From Caryophanales bacterium UBA4278 (GTDB lineage Bacteria; Bacillota_I; Bacilli_A; RFN20; CAG-826), in NCBI GenBank assembly GCA_002395065.1, contig DGVS01000006.1, positions 32,472 to 96,471 of the forward strand: a stretch of 64,000 nt of DNA, written 5' to 3'. The translations under genes and the position numbers were made by a program. Of the stretch, positions 27,296 through 37,300 are shown piece by piece. How positions within the stretch are numbered: position 1 is the first letter of the stretch; the number at the start of each line of letters is the position of its first letter. The notes below the pieces were generated by a model that saw only the letters and a list, made by a program, of their open reading frames with translations, was not told the origin of the DNA and ran no database searches.

Positions 27296-28027
27296 TTAAA
27301 TATGGAGTTGGGAGAAGACCTCTCCAACAGGTTCGTTAATTTCTAATGTGGCTGAATCAGCAGGTAGATATAGTGGTTCTTTGTTAATTACAACGATATG
27401 TTTTCCACGGAAATAGTTCACTAATCCCGCAGCGGGATAAACTCTTAATGAAGTGCCAGCAATGATTAAAAGATCAGCACTCGAAATAGCCTCAATTGAT
27501 TGACGCAACACATCTTGGTCCAATCCTTCTTCGTATAAGACTACATCTGGTTTGATTAATCCTCCGCATTTTGGGCAATGTGGAGTTCCCTTTAATTTCA
27601 TAATGTCTTCAAGAGAATAATGCTCTCCGCAGTTTAAACAAGTGTTGTGGTGGATTGATCCATGAAGTTCTAAAACATTCTTACTTCCAGCAAGCTGATG
27701 AAGACCATCAATATTTTGCGTTATCACCGTCAATTCTCGGTTATTTTCAAGTTTTGCAAGGAATTTATGAGCAGCGTTCGGCTTTACGCCTTTTGGCACC
27801 ATGAACTCTTTGTAGAACTCATAAAAAGTATCTGTGTGTGAGAAGAAATAAGTATGAGATAGCATCTCTTCATAACTTGTTCCGTACTTACTATGGAGAT
27901 GATATAAACCATCTTTACTTCGGAAGTCCTTTATCCCGCTTTCAGTGGATACGCCAGCTCCGCCAAAGAAAACAATTCTTTTAGAGGAATTTATTAAATT
28001 TTGAAGTGTTTCAATCTTAGAATCCAT
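27296..28027 (-). CDS. cobB: Sir2-family NAD-dependent deacylase (CobB)
   Basis: 243 residues. All sirtuin motifs are present: GGAGVSTESGIKDFRS, TQNIDGLHQ, the active-site ELHGS His, zinc cysteines CLNC and CPKC, GTSLRVYPA and the C-terminal INKE. It removes acyl groups from lysines using NAD. Two overlapping TAAAAT boxes (28028-28039 complement) lie immediately before the ATG; the distal one places transcription start at the ATG. It is divergent from the TerB-like gene. Confidence 0.93.
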   Translation of the reverse strand: MDSKIETLQNLINSSKRIVFFGGAGVSTESGIKDFRSKDGLYHLHSKYGTSYEEMLSHTYFFSHTDTFYEFYKEFMVPKGVKPNAAHKFLAKLENNRELTVITQNIDGLHQLAGSKNVLELHGSIHHNTCLNCGEHYSLEDIMKLKGTPHCPKCGGLIKPDVVLYEEGLDQDVLRQSIEAISSADLLIIAGTSLRVYPAAGLVNYFRGKHIVVINKEPLYLPADSATLEINEPVGEVFSQLHI

Positions 28028-28111
28028 ATTTTAATTTTAACTCATACGCACTTAGATAGTAAAAAAGAGCGCAATGAGTTAAAATATTTTTAACAAAAGG
28101 AAGATAAAAAT

Positions 28112-28552
28112 ATGAAACCAAAACATCGTGCATGTATCGATAACTTCTTAAGCATGCCTAAAGACACACGTAATAAATACGCAGATCGACACCTTTGGAA
28201 AGTCATCGCACTTCTTAGAGAAAGAGGATACACGGTCGCTAAAATTCACCAAACAATCCTTGGTATTTTCCGTTTCTTTGTCTCTGCTGACTTAAGCTGC
28301 GACCAAGGAGAATTAGAATTATATAAAACTCTTACTGGCACTTATTACACCAATGACCAATTCTTCTCTTTGACCAATCATGGAAAAAAAGAAGAATTTG
28401 TTCAAAATACCTTAAAGTGGATGCACGGATTAAGTGATGAACTCTTTACTGAAATCTTCACCATTGGCGGTTACATCATGACTGCTGACGGAATATTGCG
28501 TCCTGAAGAGGAAAAACTAATCGAACTCGTTGAATCATATCGTCCAGAGTAA
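28112..28552 (+). CDS. TerB-like small protein
   Basis: 146 residues, all-helical and acidic near the end (TADGILRPEEEKLIELVESY), a pattern seen in TerB/DjlA-type domains that count helices around a metal-binding Asp/Glu. No other motif. AAAGGAAG precedes the ATG and a perfect terminator follows. A role in stress response is only suggested by the fold guess. Confidence 0.5.
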   Translation: MKPKHRACIDNFLSMPKDTRNKYADRHLWKVIALLRERGYTVAKIHQTILGIFRFFVSADLSCDQGELELYKTLTGTYYTNDQFFSLTNHGKKEEFVQNTLKWMHGLSDELFTEIFTIGGYIMTADGILRPEEEKLIELVESYRPE

Positions 28553-28574
28553 ATTAAATCATATCTTAACAAGG

Positions 28575-28605
28575 ATGTTTAATAATTATTAAACATTCTT
28601 TTTTA
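28575..28605 (+). terminator. Intrinsic terminator after the TerB-like gene
   Basis: Perfect 22-bp palindrome ATGTTTAATAA/TTATTAAACAT (28575-28596) followed by CTTTTTTATT. Confidence 0.85.
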
Positions 28606-28642
28606 TTGTTTTCAAACATGAAAAACAATGTAAAATAAAGAT

Positions 28643-30724
28643 ATGATCACAAAAACAGTAATTAAAGACTATGTCTCAAAAAGATGCCCTTATCTTGCGA
28701 AGATGGAACTTGAAGATAAGACTTTAGTTCAACTTTTAGAAAACTCCATTGATTCAAGAAAAAAATATCAAGAACTAGCGTTAGAGGAAAAAGAAATCTC
28801 GAATGGAAGCGCTGAAGATGATGAAGGTTTCAATCTTCCAGAAATTTTACGTGACTACCCACACCTCACAAAGGTCATTAAACGATACGAAAGAAGTCTT
28901 CCAAAAAACGCTGTCGAACAACTCATTGAAGAATATAACGACGACCAAATTGTCTCAAAAATATCCAGGATTTACTGGGAAAATAAGTATGGAAAAGACA
29001 ATTGTCGTCGTTGTGATATTAACGAAGATGGTGAAGAATTTTTAACCCAAAACGCCATTATTCATCTGACAAACAAATATTTAAATGACCCATCCGTCAA
29101 AGTCATTTTTGAAGGTCAAATCGAATACCAAGATTTACGTGCTCGATTTGACGTATTAATTAAAAATGACGACGGATCATTTGATATTGTGGAAGTTAAA
29201 GGAACAAACGATGTTTTTAAACATCCTGGAAAAGCTCCAGAAATCGATACTGGGATTAAAGAGAAATATCTTTATGACCTGTTGTTCCAATATCACATCT
29301 ATTTGAAAGTTCATCCAAATATCAGAAGTCTCTTTTATATGTACACGAATCGTGACTATGAAATAAAGAAAGAGAGCTATCCAATTAGTGATGAAGAACT
29401 AAATGATTTCTTTATTTTAAAAGACTTTATTAACCTCAAAGACGGAACCATCTCCATTAGAAAATACTTTGATTCTGATGGATATATTGATGAAAAACTA
29501 TCCGAGGAAGAAAAAGAAGAAATCTCCATTGAAGGCATTATCTCTAAAATCCATGAGATTGAAAAAGAAGTCAGAGTTTATCCAAAGATGAGCTACTTCT
29601 GTCGCAAAGGTCCAGCCTGCCCATTCATCTCGATGTGCTTTGGAGAAGAAGCTGAACAACCTAACTCCATCTTTAAATTAACCAACTGGGGTCAATACGG
29701 TGGTTACTTTGGACGAACCGCAAAACTAATTAATGATGGAGTCACTAAAATCTCCGACATCAACCCAGAAACATATGAATTTTCACCAAACAAAAAGAAT
29801 GGTGATCTCAGTAACGCCCATACCCAAATCATGTATCAAAAAGGTCAAATCAAAGAAAAATACCTTTTAGATATGAAGAAAATTGAAGAAATCCTTAAAA
29901 GGGATTACATGAACGAAAACATTGATTATCTTCTTTTCTTTGATTTTGAATCTTTTCAATATCCGATTCCTCTTGTGAAACACACTGGACCATGGAAACA
30001 AGTTGTCTCCCAATACTCAATGCACATTGTAAGGAAAGATTATGACTTATCTAAACATAATTTCGATCAAGGAGAAGGCGGTGGATGCAAGCATTATGAA
30101 TTCATCGCTAACCCAGATGAAACAAAATACGAGAACCCATCTATCGCACTATATCAGACACTAAAATCTCAACTAGAAGAATTCGGAATTGATCCATTCG
30201 CCAAAAACTATCGCGTTGTTGTGTTTAACCAAAATTTTGAGAAAACAAGAATGAATGAATTCGTTAATGATTTCGCTACAATCGCTGATGTAAATCTCTT
30301 GCAATTCGTGCGTAATTTTAATGAAAATGTCGTAGATTTGCTGGACTTTTTCACTTCTGGAGGCATGTATTGTAGAGACTTCAATGGGCGAGGATCACTC
30401 AAGGTTGTTCAACCAACTTTAGCCGATGATATAGACGTGAAAAAGTTCTACAAAAATAGACTTCCATTTGATCTAGGTTATTCCCTTGATTATCACAAAG
30501 GAGATAAGTGTCTTGTCTATAACGGGGGCATTTGCCTTGACCTATATAAATCCCTCCTTGTCAGAAGTCATCTTGGGGAAGAAAACCCAAAACTTAAAAC
30601 AAAAGACCTTCTCGCAGAAGCTTTAGCATATTGTAAGATTGACTCCTGGGGTACGGTGGTTATCTATGACATTATTAAGAATGTTTATTTAGGCAATCTA
30701 AAGCTTGATGCATTAGCTAAATAG
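28643..30724 (+). CDS. DUF2779 protein with Cas4-like nuclease and DEDD-like domains
   Basis: 693 residues. N-terminal nuclease-like part: FDVLIKNDDGSFDIVEVKG (about 168-186) gives the D-(x)n-ExK signature, and cysteines CRRC (about 125) and CRKGPACPFISMC (about 333-345) could hold an iron-sulfur cluster as in Cas4/AddB. The C-terminal part begins LLFFDFESFQYPIP (about 431), a DEDD-type exonuclease start common to DUF2779. Function in the family is unproven. The -10 TAAAAT (28631-28636) ends 6 nt before the ATG. Its end overlaps the convergent HipA-like gene by 8 nt. Confidence 0.75.
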   Translation: MITKTVIKDYVSKRCPYLAKMELEDKTLVQLLENSIDSRKKYQELALEEKEISNGSAEDDEGFNLPEILRDYPHLTKVIKRYERSLPKNAVEQLIEEYNDDQIVSKISRIYWENKYGKDNCRRCDINEDGEEFLTQNAIIHLTNKYLNDPSVKVIFEGQIEYQDLRARFDVLIKNDDGSFDIVEVKGTNDVFKHPGKAPEIDTGIKEKYLYDLLFQYHIYLKVHPNIRSLFYMYTNRDYEIKKESYPISDEELNDFFILKDFINLKDGTISIRKYFDSDGYIDEKLSEEEKEEISIEGIISKIHEIEKEVRVYPKMSYFCRKGPACPFISMCFGEEAEQPNSIFKLTNWGQYGGYFGRTAKLINDGVTKISDINPETYEFSPNKKNGDLSNAHTQIMYQKGQIKEKYLLDMKKIEEILKRDYMNENIDYLLFFDFESFQYPIPLVKHTGPWKQVVSQYSMHIVRKDYDLSKHNFDQGEGGGCKHYEFIANPDETKYENPSIALYQTLKSQLEEFGIDPFAKNYRVVVFNQNFEKTRMNEFVNDFATIADVNLLQFVRNFNENVVDLLDFFTSGGMYCRDFNGRGSLKVVQPTLADDIDVKKFYKNRLPFDLGYSLDYHKGDKCLVYNGGICLDLYKSLLVRSHLGEENPKLKTKDLLAEALAYCKIDSWGTVVIYDIIKNVYLGNLKLDALAK

Positions 30725-31655
30725 ATTTTTTAAGGATTTCATTAAAACGAATTTTAAATGTTTCGATGTAGTATTCTTTTCGAAGATTACTGATAATTTC
30801 AATTTCAGAATATTTAGGTGGTATATTTCTAATAAAGTTTTTAATTTCTTCCATTTTTGTAGAGACAAGATTTGTCATTTTTGATATCTCTTCTTTTAGT
30901 TCTTTGTTTCTAATTTTTAAAATTTGTTTATTCATAATGCGGTTTTCTTCATTGTCTTCGTATGCTGTAATGCCGTTTAAGGCGCTGCTTTGAAGTTTCT
31001 CCTCATCAGCTAAGATTTCTTTGATACGTTCATCACTAGTTTTGCTATAAAAACAGTTACCACAGTCATAGACTGGCGACATTCGGTAGGAATCTTCTTT
31101 TTTATTTTTGATAACACCCCAATTATCTTCGTTTCTATCGTTATTGTTAATGAGCATATCAATTATGACAACATCCCAAAAACGTTGTTTTGCATTTTTG
31201 ATTTTAGAAAGTACAGCATTGTTCTCTAGTTGGAAGATAATTTCATTGATGTTTGATGCTGAAAAAGACGAATCTTCTTCGCGATCCATGACGTTTGCAC
31301 TGGTATCGTTTCTTAAGGCGGTGAAAGGAATTAGCAATTCGTTGGTGTCATCTGTAATGAAATCTTTACAAGCACAAACAATTTTATATTTTTTGCCGTC
31401 AAAACAAATTCCAAGGAGCGTTTCGTGTACATTAAAACCTAAAATGCGATAAATATTGCTTCCGATATATTCACTAAGAGGCGATGTAACATAAGACATC
31501 CCCTTCGCATTTTTCATTCTCGATGCGCTTTTTGGAAATTTTAAGAACCAAAATTCATCGTTAAAAACGATACCTTTCTTTTCTCCTGCCCTGCCTCCAT
31601 ACTCGAGATTTCGAGTACTTAATTTACAGTTGCTGAAATCATACATTTTTATCAT
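30717..31655 (-). CDS. HipA/CtkA-like Ser/Thr kinase (putative toxin)
   Basis: 312 residues from ATG 31655, which overlaps the upstream stop as ATGA and has AGGAGA 8 nt before it; the earlier ATG at 31685 lies inside the partner gene. Kinase signs: FWFLKFPKSAS (ATP-binding Lys), IIDMLINNNDRNEDNWG (catalytic loop, HipA style), SPVYDCGNCFY (metal-binding Asp). Similar to CtkA/HipA-fold kinases that phosphorylate translation factors; target unknown. The order RHH protein then kinase indicates a type II TA pair. Confidence 0.78.
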   Translation of the reverse strand: MIKMYDFSNCKLSTRNLEYGGRAGEKKGIVFNDEFWFLKFPKSASRMKNAKGMSYVTSPLSEYIGSNIYRILGFNVHETLLGICFDGKKYKIVCACKDFITDDTNELLIPFTALRNDTSANVMDREEDSSFSASNINEIIFQLENNAVLSKIKNAKQRFWDVVIIDMLINNNDRNEDNWGVIKNKKEDSYRMSPVYDCGNCFYSKTSDERIKEILADEEKLQSSALNGITAYEDNEENRIMNKQILKIRNKELKEEISKMTNLVSTKMEEIKNFIRNIPPKYSEIEIISNLRKEYYIETFKIRFNEILKKSI

Positions 31656-32038
31656 AAGCAGTATCTCCTGGAGAGTTGTTTCCATTCACTTTCGCGAATT
31701 TTGTGTTGGTTCACTTCTTTTTTGGCTTGTGAATCAATCGCATCAGCAATATTCATATACAAACCATAATCATTCAAAATATCAGCTTTTTCGGCATGAT
31801 CAATGAGGTTTTGCATGGTTTTGGATACTTCAAAATTAATTAAAATGTCTTTATTAATGAAATGGTAAATACGATTTTTATAAACATCAGAATAAATTAA
31901 CGAGATAATGTATTTGTTGATGTTATCAACGCTCGCAATCTTGTTCATTAAAACACGATCATCTTTTCGAATTCTGATCTTCAAAGTTTTATAGGTATCT
32001 TTAATAAAATCGTTAATGTATTCTTGCTGGTTAAACAT
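31652..32038 (-). CDS. RHH-type antitoxin/repressor of the HipA-like kinase
   Basis: 128 residues from ATG 32038 (GAGG before it; an ATG at 32068 overlaps the -10). Residues about 14-45 (KTLKIRIRKDDRVLMNK, DNINKYIISLI) look like a ribbon-helix-helix DNA-binding unit in place of the HipB Cro-type domain. The rest is helical and may bind the kinase. A perfect 18-bp palindrome sits just upstream of its -10, as expected for autoregulation. Confidence 0.65.
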   Translation of the reverse strand: MFNQQEYINDFIKDTYKTLKIRIRKDDRVLMNKIASVDNINKYIISLIYSDVYKNRIYHFINKDILINFEVSKTMQNLIDHAEKADILNDYGLYMNIADAIDSQAKKEVNQHKIRESEWKQLSRRYCL

Positions 32039-32056
32039 AGCTTTTTCCTCAACTAA

Positions 32057-32082
32057 ATTATATAACATTTGGGACCAAATGT
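32057..32082 (-). promoter_or_regulatory. Promoter -10 and 18-bp operator of the RHH/HipA-like operon
   Basis: TATAAT on the minus strand (32057-32062). Two bases upstream lies the perfect palindrome ACATTTGG-GA-CCAAATGT (32065-32082), covering the spacer. Symmetry and position fit an RHH repressor site. Confidence 0.65.
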
Positions 32083-32140
32083 AAATTTAAAATTAAAAAT
32101 ATTTTATATTTTTAGAAATATTGAAAGTAGGAAGGAAAAT

Positions 32141-32235
32141 TTGTCTAAAAAACAACGATAAAGAAAGAAAATAGTTTATCTGAGGAAGATTTAAAATAAA
32201 TTGAAGAATGGCTTAAAAATAATAAAAAAAGTTAG
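32141..32235 (+). pseudogene. Decayed small ORF
   Basis: After AGGAAGG and a TTG, the frame reads (with one A added in an A-run) SKKTTIKKENSLSEEDLK, a TAA stop, then IEEWLKNNKKS and TAG. It looks like a short helical protein disrupted by one frameshift and one nonsense change. It has no recognised family and its end overlaps the left small RNA. Confidence 0.25.
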
Positions 32236-32287
32236 TGTCAAACCTACTTAATTTGGGCTTGTCTCCGATTACTCGGGAAACACTAAC
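32222..32287 (-). ncRNA. Predicted small RNA, left twin
   Basis: Minus-strand promoter TTTACA (32318-32323), 18-nt spacer, TTAATA (32294-32299). Start near 32287. The RNA begins with GTTAGTGT and ends with ACACTAAC followed by TTTTTTT, so the 5' and 3' ends close an 8-bp stem that is also the terminator. The internal loop contains CCGAGTAATCGG. Confidence 0.55.
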
Positions 32288-32329
32288 GAGACATATTAAA
32301 GTAAACCTACACTTTCATGTAAAGAATAA

Positions 32330-32380
32330 ATAAAAAATGATTCACCAGACCAGCAAAGGATCTCACCTGCGAATCAAGCG
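32330..32380 (-). ncRNA. Predicted small RNA, right twin
   Basis: Same promoter design as the left twin: TTTACA (32410-32415), 18-nt spacer, TTAATA (32386-32391). The RNA carries TGATTC near its start and ends GAATCA followed by TTTTTT, again a closing stem with U-run. The promoter regions of the two twins are similar; the RNA bodies differ. Confidence 0.5.
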
Positions 32381-32476
32381 CCTCATATTAAAGCAAACAT
32401 CTTTTTATTTGTAAAGATTGAATAAATAATTCCCACATAAAATTTTTATATTTCCATGAAATATCTTTTTCCATTA

Positions 32477-32519
32477 TGAAAAATTCACCTCAAAAATCTC
32501 GATAAAGATATATAAGGAG
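32477..32519 (+). repeat. 43-nt leader repeat, copy 2 (before the RhuM-like gene)
   Basis: Matches 10718-10760 except two bases (ACC in place of GGC region). It ends in the ribosome-binding region of the RhuM-like gene. Confidence 0.7.
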
Positions 32520-32534
32520 TAAGGAGGAAAAAAT

Positions 32535-33812
32535 ATGTCCTATCAAAAATTAATATTTCCAATTGATGATGTTCAAATAGACATCAAGATCAATGAAGAA
32601 GAGATGACTGTATGGCTATCAAAAGAAGATTTAGCTACATTATTTCACCGAAATCGTTCAGTCATCTCTAAACACATTAAAAATATCTATGAAGAAGGTC
32701 ATCTTCAACCTGAGTCAACCTGTGCAAAAAATGCACAAGTTCAGCTCGAAGGAGACCGCAAAGTAGCAAGACTAATCGAGATATTTAATATTGACATCGC
32801 TATTGAAATTGGACACCGCGTTAACTCTCAAAATGGTCTTCTGTTAAAACAATTTGTTGAAGAGTATTTCCAAGAGAAAACAAGAAATATTCAACCAAAT
32901 ATTATTGTTTACAATAACGGAGACATAAAATTAGATGTCAACGTGTCTCCGGAAGAGGAGACTGTTTGGCTCTCTCAACAACAAATCGCGAAACTTTTTG
33001 AGACGACAATCCCGAACATTTCGATGCATATTAGAAACGTATTAAATGATGGAGAAATCGGAAATTCAGTTATTAAGGATTTCTTAACAACTCAACCAAA
33101 TATAACCCAATTTTCTAAAGAAATTTTTACTGCTGCCCAAGACGGAAAACAATACTTAACCACCTTTTATAACCTCGATATGATTTTAGCAATGGGATAC
33201 CGCGTCAAAAGCCAACGTGCCATTGATTTCCGTCGTTGGGCAACATCTGTTTTAAAACGGTATCTATTAAAAGGGTATGTCATTCACGAGGAACGCGCAC
33301 TTGTGACAAAAGAAAACTTTGACCACCTTTCTGAGCGCGTTACTCGTCTTGAAATCGACATGAGAGAAACCAAATCTCGTGAATCATACCACGTCTTAAA
33401 TGAGAAACTCATCTATGATGGAAGAGTCTTTGATGCGATTAAACTCATTGATCAAATCTTATCTAACGCGAAAGAAAAGATTGTTTTAATTGATCCTTAT
33501 ATTGATACAACAACCCTTTCCTTCTTCTCTAAACTTCCTTCATCTATCAAAATCATCCTTATTTCGTCTTCCAGAGCTAAACTAACACATCACGATTTAA
33601 AGTCTTTCAAAGATGAATATCATCGTGATGTGTTCTATTTTCAAAACAATCTCTATCACGATCGTTATCTTTGCTTGGATGAAAAAATAATCTATCACCT
33701 TGGTTGTTCTTTAAACTACGCTGGATATCGTCTATCTGAAATCTCTTTAATAAAGGACAAAGACAACCAAGAATACTTAATCAAAAGAATGAAAAACCTC
33801 ATCTTAAATTAA
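32535..33812 (+). CDS. RhuM-family tandem DNA-binding domains with PLD-like C-terminus
   Basis: 425 residues. Two successive RhuM-like units begin at residues about 24 (EMTVWLSKEDLATLFHRNRSVISKH) and 141 (EETVWLSQQQIAKLFETTIPNISMH), each with a winged or HTH-like region. The second carries YNLDMILAMGYRVKSQRAIDFRRWA, a RhuM hallmark. The C-terminal about 130 residues (KIVLIDPYIDTTTLSFF, YHDRYLCLDEKI) resemble a phospholipase D-type half site. Function unproven; such genes are common in accessory DNA. It shares its leader with the YhcG-like gene. Confidence 0.75.
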   Translation: MSYQKLIFPIDDVQIDIKINEEEMTVWLSKEDLATLFHRNRSVISKHIKNIYEEGHLQPESTCAKNAQVQLEGDRKVARLIEIFNIDIAIEIGHRVNSQNGLLLKQFVEEYFQEKTRNIQPNIIVYNNGDIKLDVNVSPEEETVWLSQQQIAKLFETTIPNISMHIRNVLNDGEIGNSVIKDFLTTQPNITQFSKEIFTAAQDGKQYLTTFYNLDMILAMGYRVKSQRAIDFRRWATSVLKRYLLKGYVIHEERALVTKENFDHLSERVTRLEIDMRETKSRESYHVLNEKLIYDGRVFDAIKLIDQILSNAKEKIVLIDPYIDTTTLSFFSKLPSSIKIILISSSRAKLTHHDLKSFKDEYHRDVFYFQNNLYHDRYLCLDEKIIYHLGCSLNYAGYRLSEISLIKDKDNQEYLIKRMKNLILN

Positions 33813-33832
33813 TTGATTCTTCTTATTACTTA

Positions 33833-34346
33833 TATATAGGGGGTACAAAACAAAACAACAAAGAATGAAGAAATTTTTTGTTAACTTATAATACAAAGTA
33901 TTATGTTTGTACCTCCTATATATGTGTACTTGTATTCCTATACACGTGCATATACAATACTAACAAGTTCAGAGACGAAACGAATCAATTGTTCCTGGTC
34001 AAAACAAATGATGAGTGAAGTCAATGAACTAGTTAGAAGAATCAATACAAAAGAATATCGATGCATAATATTCTCTTAGAGAGATTCTCCTAACAGTCAT
34101 CACACTGTTTTTGTTATTTAGAACAACTATGTGTGGTGACACAACTACATTTGTTTTTGCTTTATCGTTCAATCTAGTGAACTAGTTGCAAAAACAAATG
34201 AGATCTTTCTCCTTATTCAATGGAGGTGTTACTTAGAACAACCTCAATATCTATTGAATAGGAAAGATCAGAGTTGTTCATATACCTCACGAGTGTAAAT
34301 TATCGAAAACGCACTCGGAGGAATAAAGAAAGGAGAAAAAACAAAT
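33833..34346 (+). promoter_or_regulatory. Long structured 5' leader of surface protein 1
   Basis: Nearly the whole 500-nt gap folds into nested stems: 33833-33849 with 33906-33922 (17 bp, one G-T); 34096-34105 with 34131-34140; 34149-34160 with 34188-34199 (12 bp perfect); 34202-34221 with 34253-34269; CGAGTG (34290) with CACTCG (34312). TATAAT (33887-33892) overlaps the palindrome ATAATACAAAGTATTAT and may be the promoter. The last 74 nt (34273-34346) are identical to the leader at 42831-42904. Two ribosome-site-like blocks (CGGAGG, AAAGGAG) precede the ATG. Confidence 0.65.
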
Positions 34347-37300
34347 ATGAACAAATTATTTACGAAGATCACATCTCTAGCCTTAGGCGCAGCGATGATG
34401 ATCGGAGTAGGTGTGTCTGTTGGAAGTAAGAAAGTTAGTTCTGCTCAAGCCGCTGATACAAAGGTCTCAATGACAACCGGTTCAAACACAGTTGCTATCA
34501 AAGTTAACTGGAACTCCGCTGGTGCACCTTCTAGTAATAACGGTGTAAGAATGGGAACCAGTAGTAATGCAGGCTCTGCCACTTTTTCAATTCCGTCTGG
34601 AACTACAAAATTTGGATTTTATGCTGTTGGCTGGAATAACAAATCTACAACTGCAAGAGTTTCTGCTAGTGTAGGCACAATTACATCGTCTACTGCTTCT
34701 TTAACGTCTAACTCAGCTGCGACAGGAACAATAAATGCTAATGCTATTGTCGCAATTACTGAAACTGAAGAAAACGCAAAGAAAGAATTTACAATTTCTG
34801 GCGTTACAGCGGCTTCGACTATTACACTAACAACTTCTGGAAGCAATAAGAGATTAATTGCTTGGGACGCTTACTATGTTTCAGCCGATAAAACACTATC
34901 CAGTATTTCTGTAAGCACAGCTCCAACAAAAACATCTTATCTTGAAGGTGAGTATTTCACCCCTACAGGGCTAGTAATTACAAGAACGTATTCTGATTCG
35001 ACTAGTGATACCTATGCTTATGCTGGCCATACTAGCGAGTTCACTTTCTCGCCTTCAACTTCTACAGCATTAACAACTAGCAATACAAGCGTAACGATCA
35101 CCTATGGTGGTAAATCAACTTCGCAAGCTATTACAGTTACTGCTCCAAAAACACCAGAAAGTGTTTCGTCTTCTGGACAAACCACAACATTTGACGCTGG
35201 TGACACATTTGCTTATGGTGGAACATTGACTGCCACATATACAGATAGCACTAGCAGTACGGTTTCACCAGCATCTTTCAAGGTTGGAGATGCCGGTATT
35301 AATCCAACAACGTCTGGAACCGTTATTATTCCAGGAACAACCGAACTTACCAGAGATGACCATAACGGTAAGACAATCTATGTGCTTTATACCGAAAATA
35401 ACACAACCGTTTATACAAGTTATGTTATTACAGTAAATGCCGTCAGTGCAGTTACATTTGTTGGTGGAACTGATAAAGGCGACGTTCAAAATTCTATTAC
35501 AAAGAGTGGCATTACGATTTCTGTGCCAACTACCTCTGATGGAACCTTTATCAGAGACGATAACTTCCGCGTTTACGCAAATAAAGATGTAACAATTGCA
35601 TCTACTGTTGGAAACATTGCAAAAATAGAATTCACATTCACGACTGAAGGTTATAACACATTATCTGGGACAGGATATACAGCTAGCGGTGCAAGCGGAA
35701 CATGGATGGGTGATGCCTCTAGTGTTACTTTGAGTGCATCTTCTCAAGCAAGAATTACCTTAATCGTTGTTACATTAGCTTCTACGGATCCACTTGTTGA
35801 ACTGACTGTCGATTCTGCTACATCTGTTTCGATGATGAAAGGCGACACTGACACAACTGTTAAAGTACATGTCGCTAATATAACGACTAAAACATGGTCA
35901 TTTACATTTGATGAAGATGCGCAAGAAGGAATTACCACATCTTCATATGTCAGTGTATCTGCAGGTGCTGCAGTTAGTGATGTTCACACTTTAACTATCA
36001 CAACAAAAGCTGTTGGTTCAACAACATTGCATATTTCTGTTTCTGGAACTGCGTGCGCAACTTCAATTCCAGTTACAGTTAATGCAAAGCCAGCATCTAT
36101 GACGATTGACCATAGCGATATTCATGAAGGTGAATTAGAAATTATTACTGGTGAATATAAACAAGTATCATTCTCTGGATTAGATACTGATGGTAATCCA
36201 TATAGCATTGCCGCCGGAGACGTTACGCCATCCGCAACAAGTGGTGCTTCTTACGTTACCTTAAGTGGATCTAGAATCACTGGTAAGTCACAAGGTACTG
36301 CAGTGGTTAGATACACATTGAATGCTTTAACTAGTGTTTATGCTGAAGTCACAGTTAATGTTGTTGACGACTACATTGAAACAGTCGGAGAACCAACATT
36401 CGCAACTGGTTTAGCGGATACTCAAGGACAAAGCCCAGATGTGTCAGTCTTTACTTCAAGACCAGGCACAATGCATTCAGGAACATCTGCAACAGTTCCA
36501 TTTGAGAATTATAAATTCTCATATACCGATAGTTATGAAGTTGCTGAATATGGCTCTGTCTTTACCTATGACTTCAGTCATGGTACAACAGTGGATTCAA
36601 CTCATAAGTTACAAACAATTTATGTTTTCTGTGATATTGATGAAGCTGCTCACGGTAGCTACACAGTTACAATTGAACAATTTAATGACCCACTAACCGC
36701 TATTACATTAACGAACGTTGTTAATAACAAAGTTGATGTTAATCGTGGAAGTTCATTCCAACTTGAATGGGCTTATACACCAACCAATCCAACTGATGGT
36801 AAGGAAGTTGTCTTCCGTATTGATGACAATACTGATGGTATTGGTATTACGGTTTCACAAACTGGTTTAATCAACATTTCTGCTGATTCAGATTTAGGAA
36901 CAGCCCTTGTTGTTATTGAAAGTGCTCATAAACCATCAATTTATGATTATGTTTATGTTACTGCCGCACTAGAATCTATGACATATATAGTCAGAGAAGA
37001 AGAATCGTGGACATTAGCTACATCGTTAAGTGTTGGCGATCGTGTCGCAATTGTTTATGAAAACGGCGATACTCTCGAACAATTATCTGGTGTTTCTAGC
37101 AATATTGGTCAACATACTTCTTATACAACCGCTGGTGAACCAAGTACTGAATACTTGTATACAGTTGGTTCGGGTAATGAAGCTAATAGCTTTACATTCT
37201 CGAATGATGATGGCTATTTAGCCTATACATCTCAAGCTACATCTAGCAACAACAACTTGCATTTGGTTACAAACCCATCGGGCGATGACCAACTAAACCA

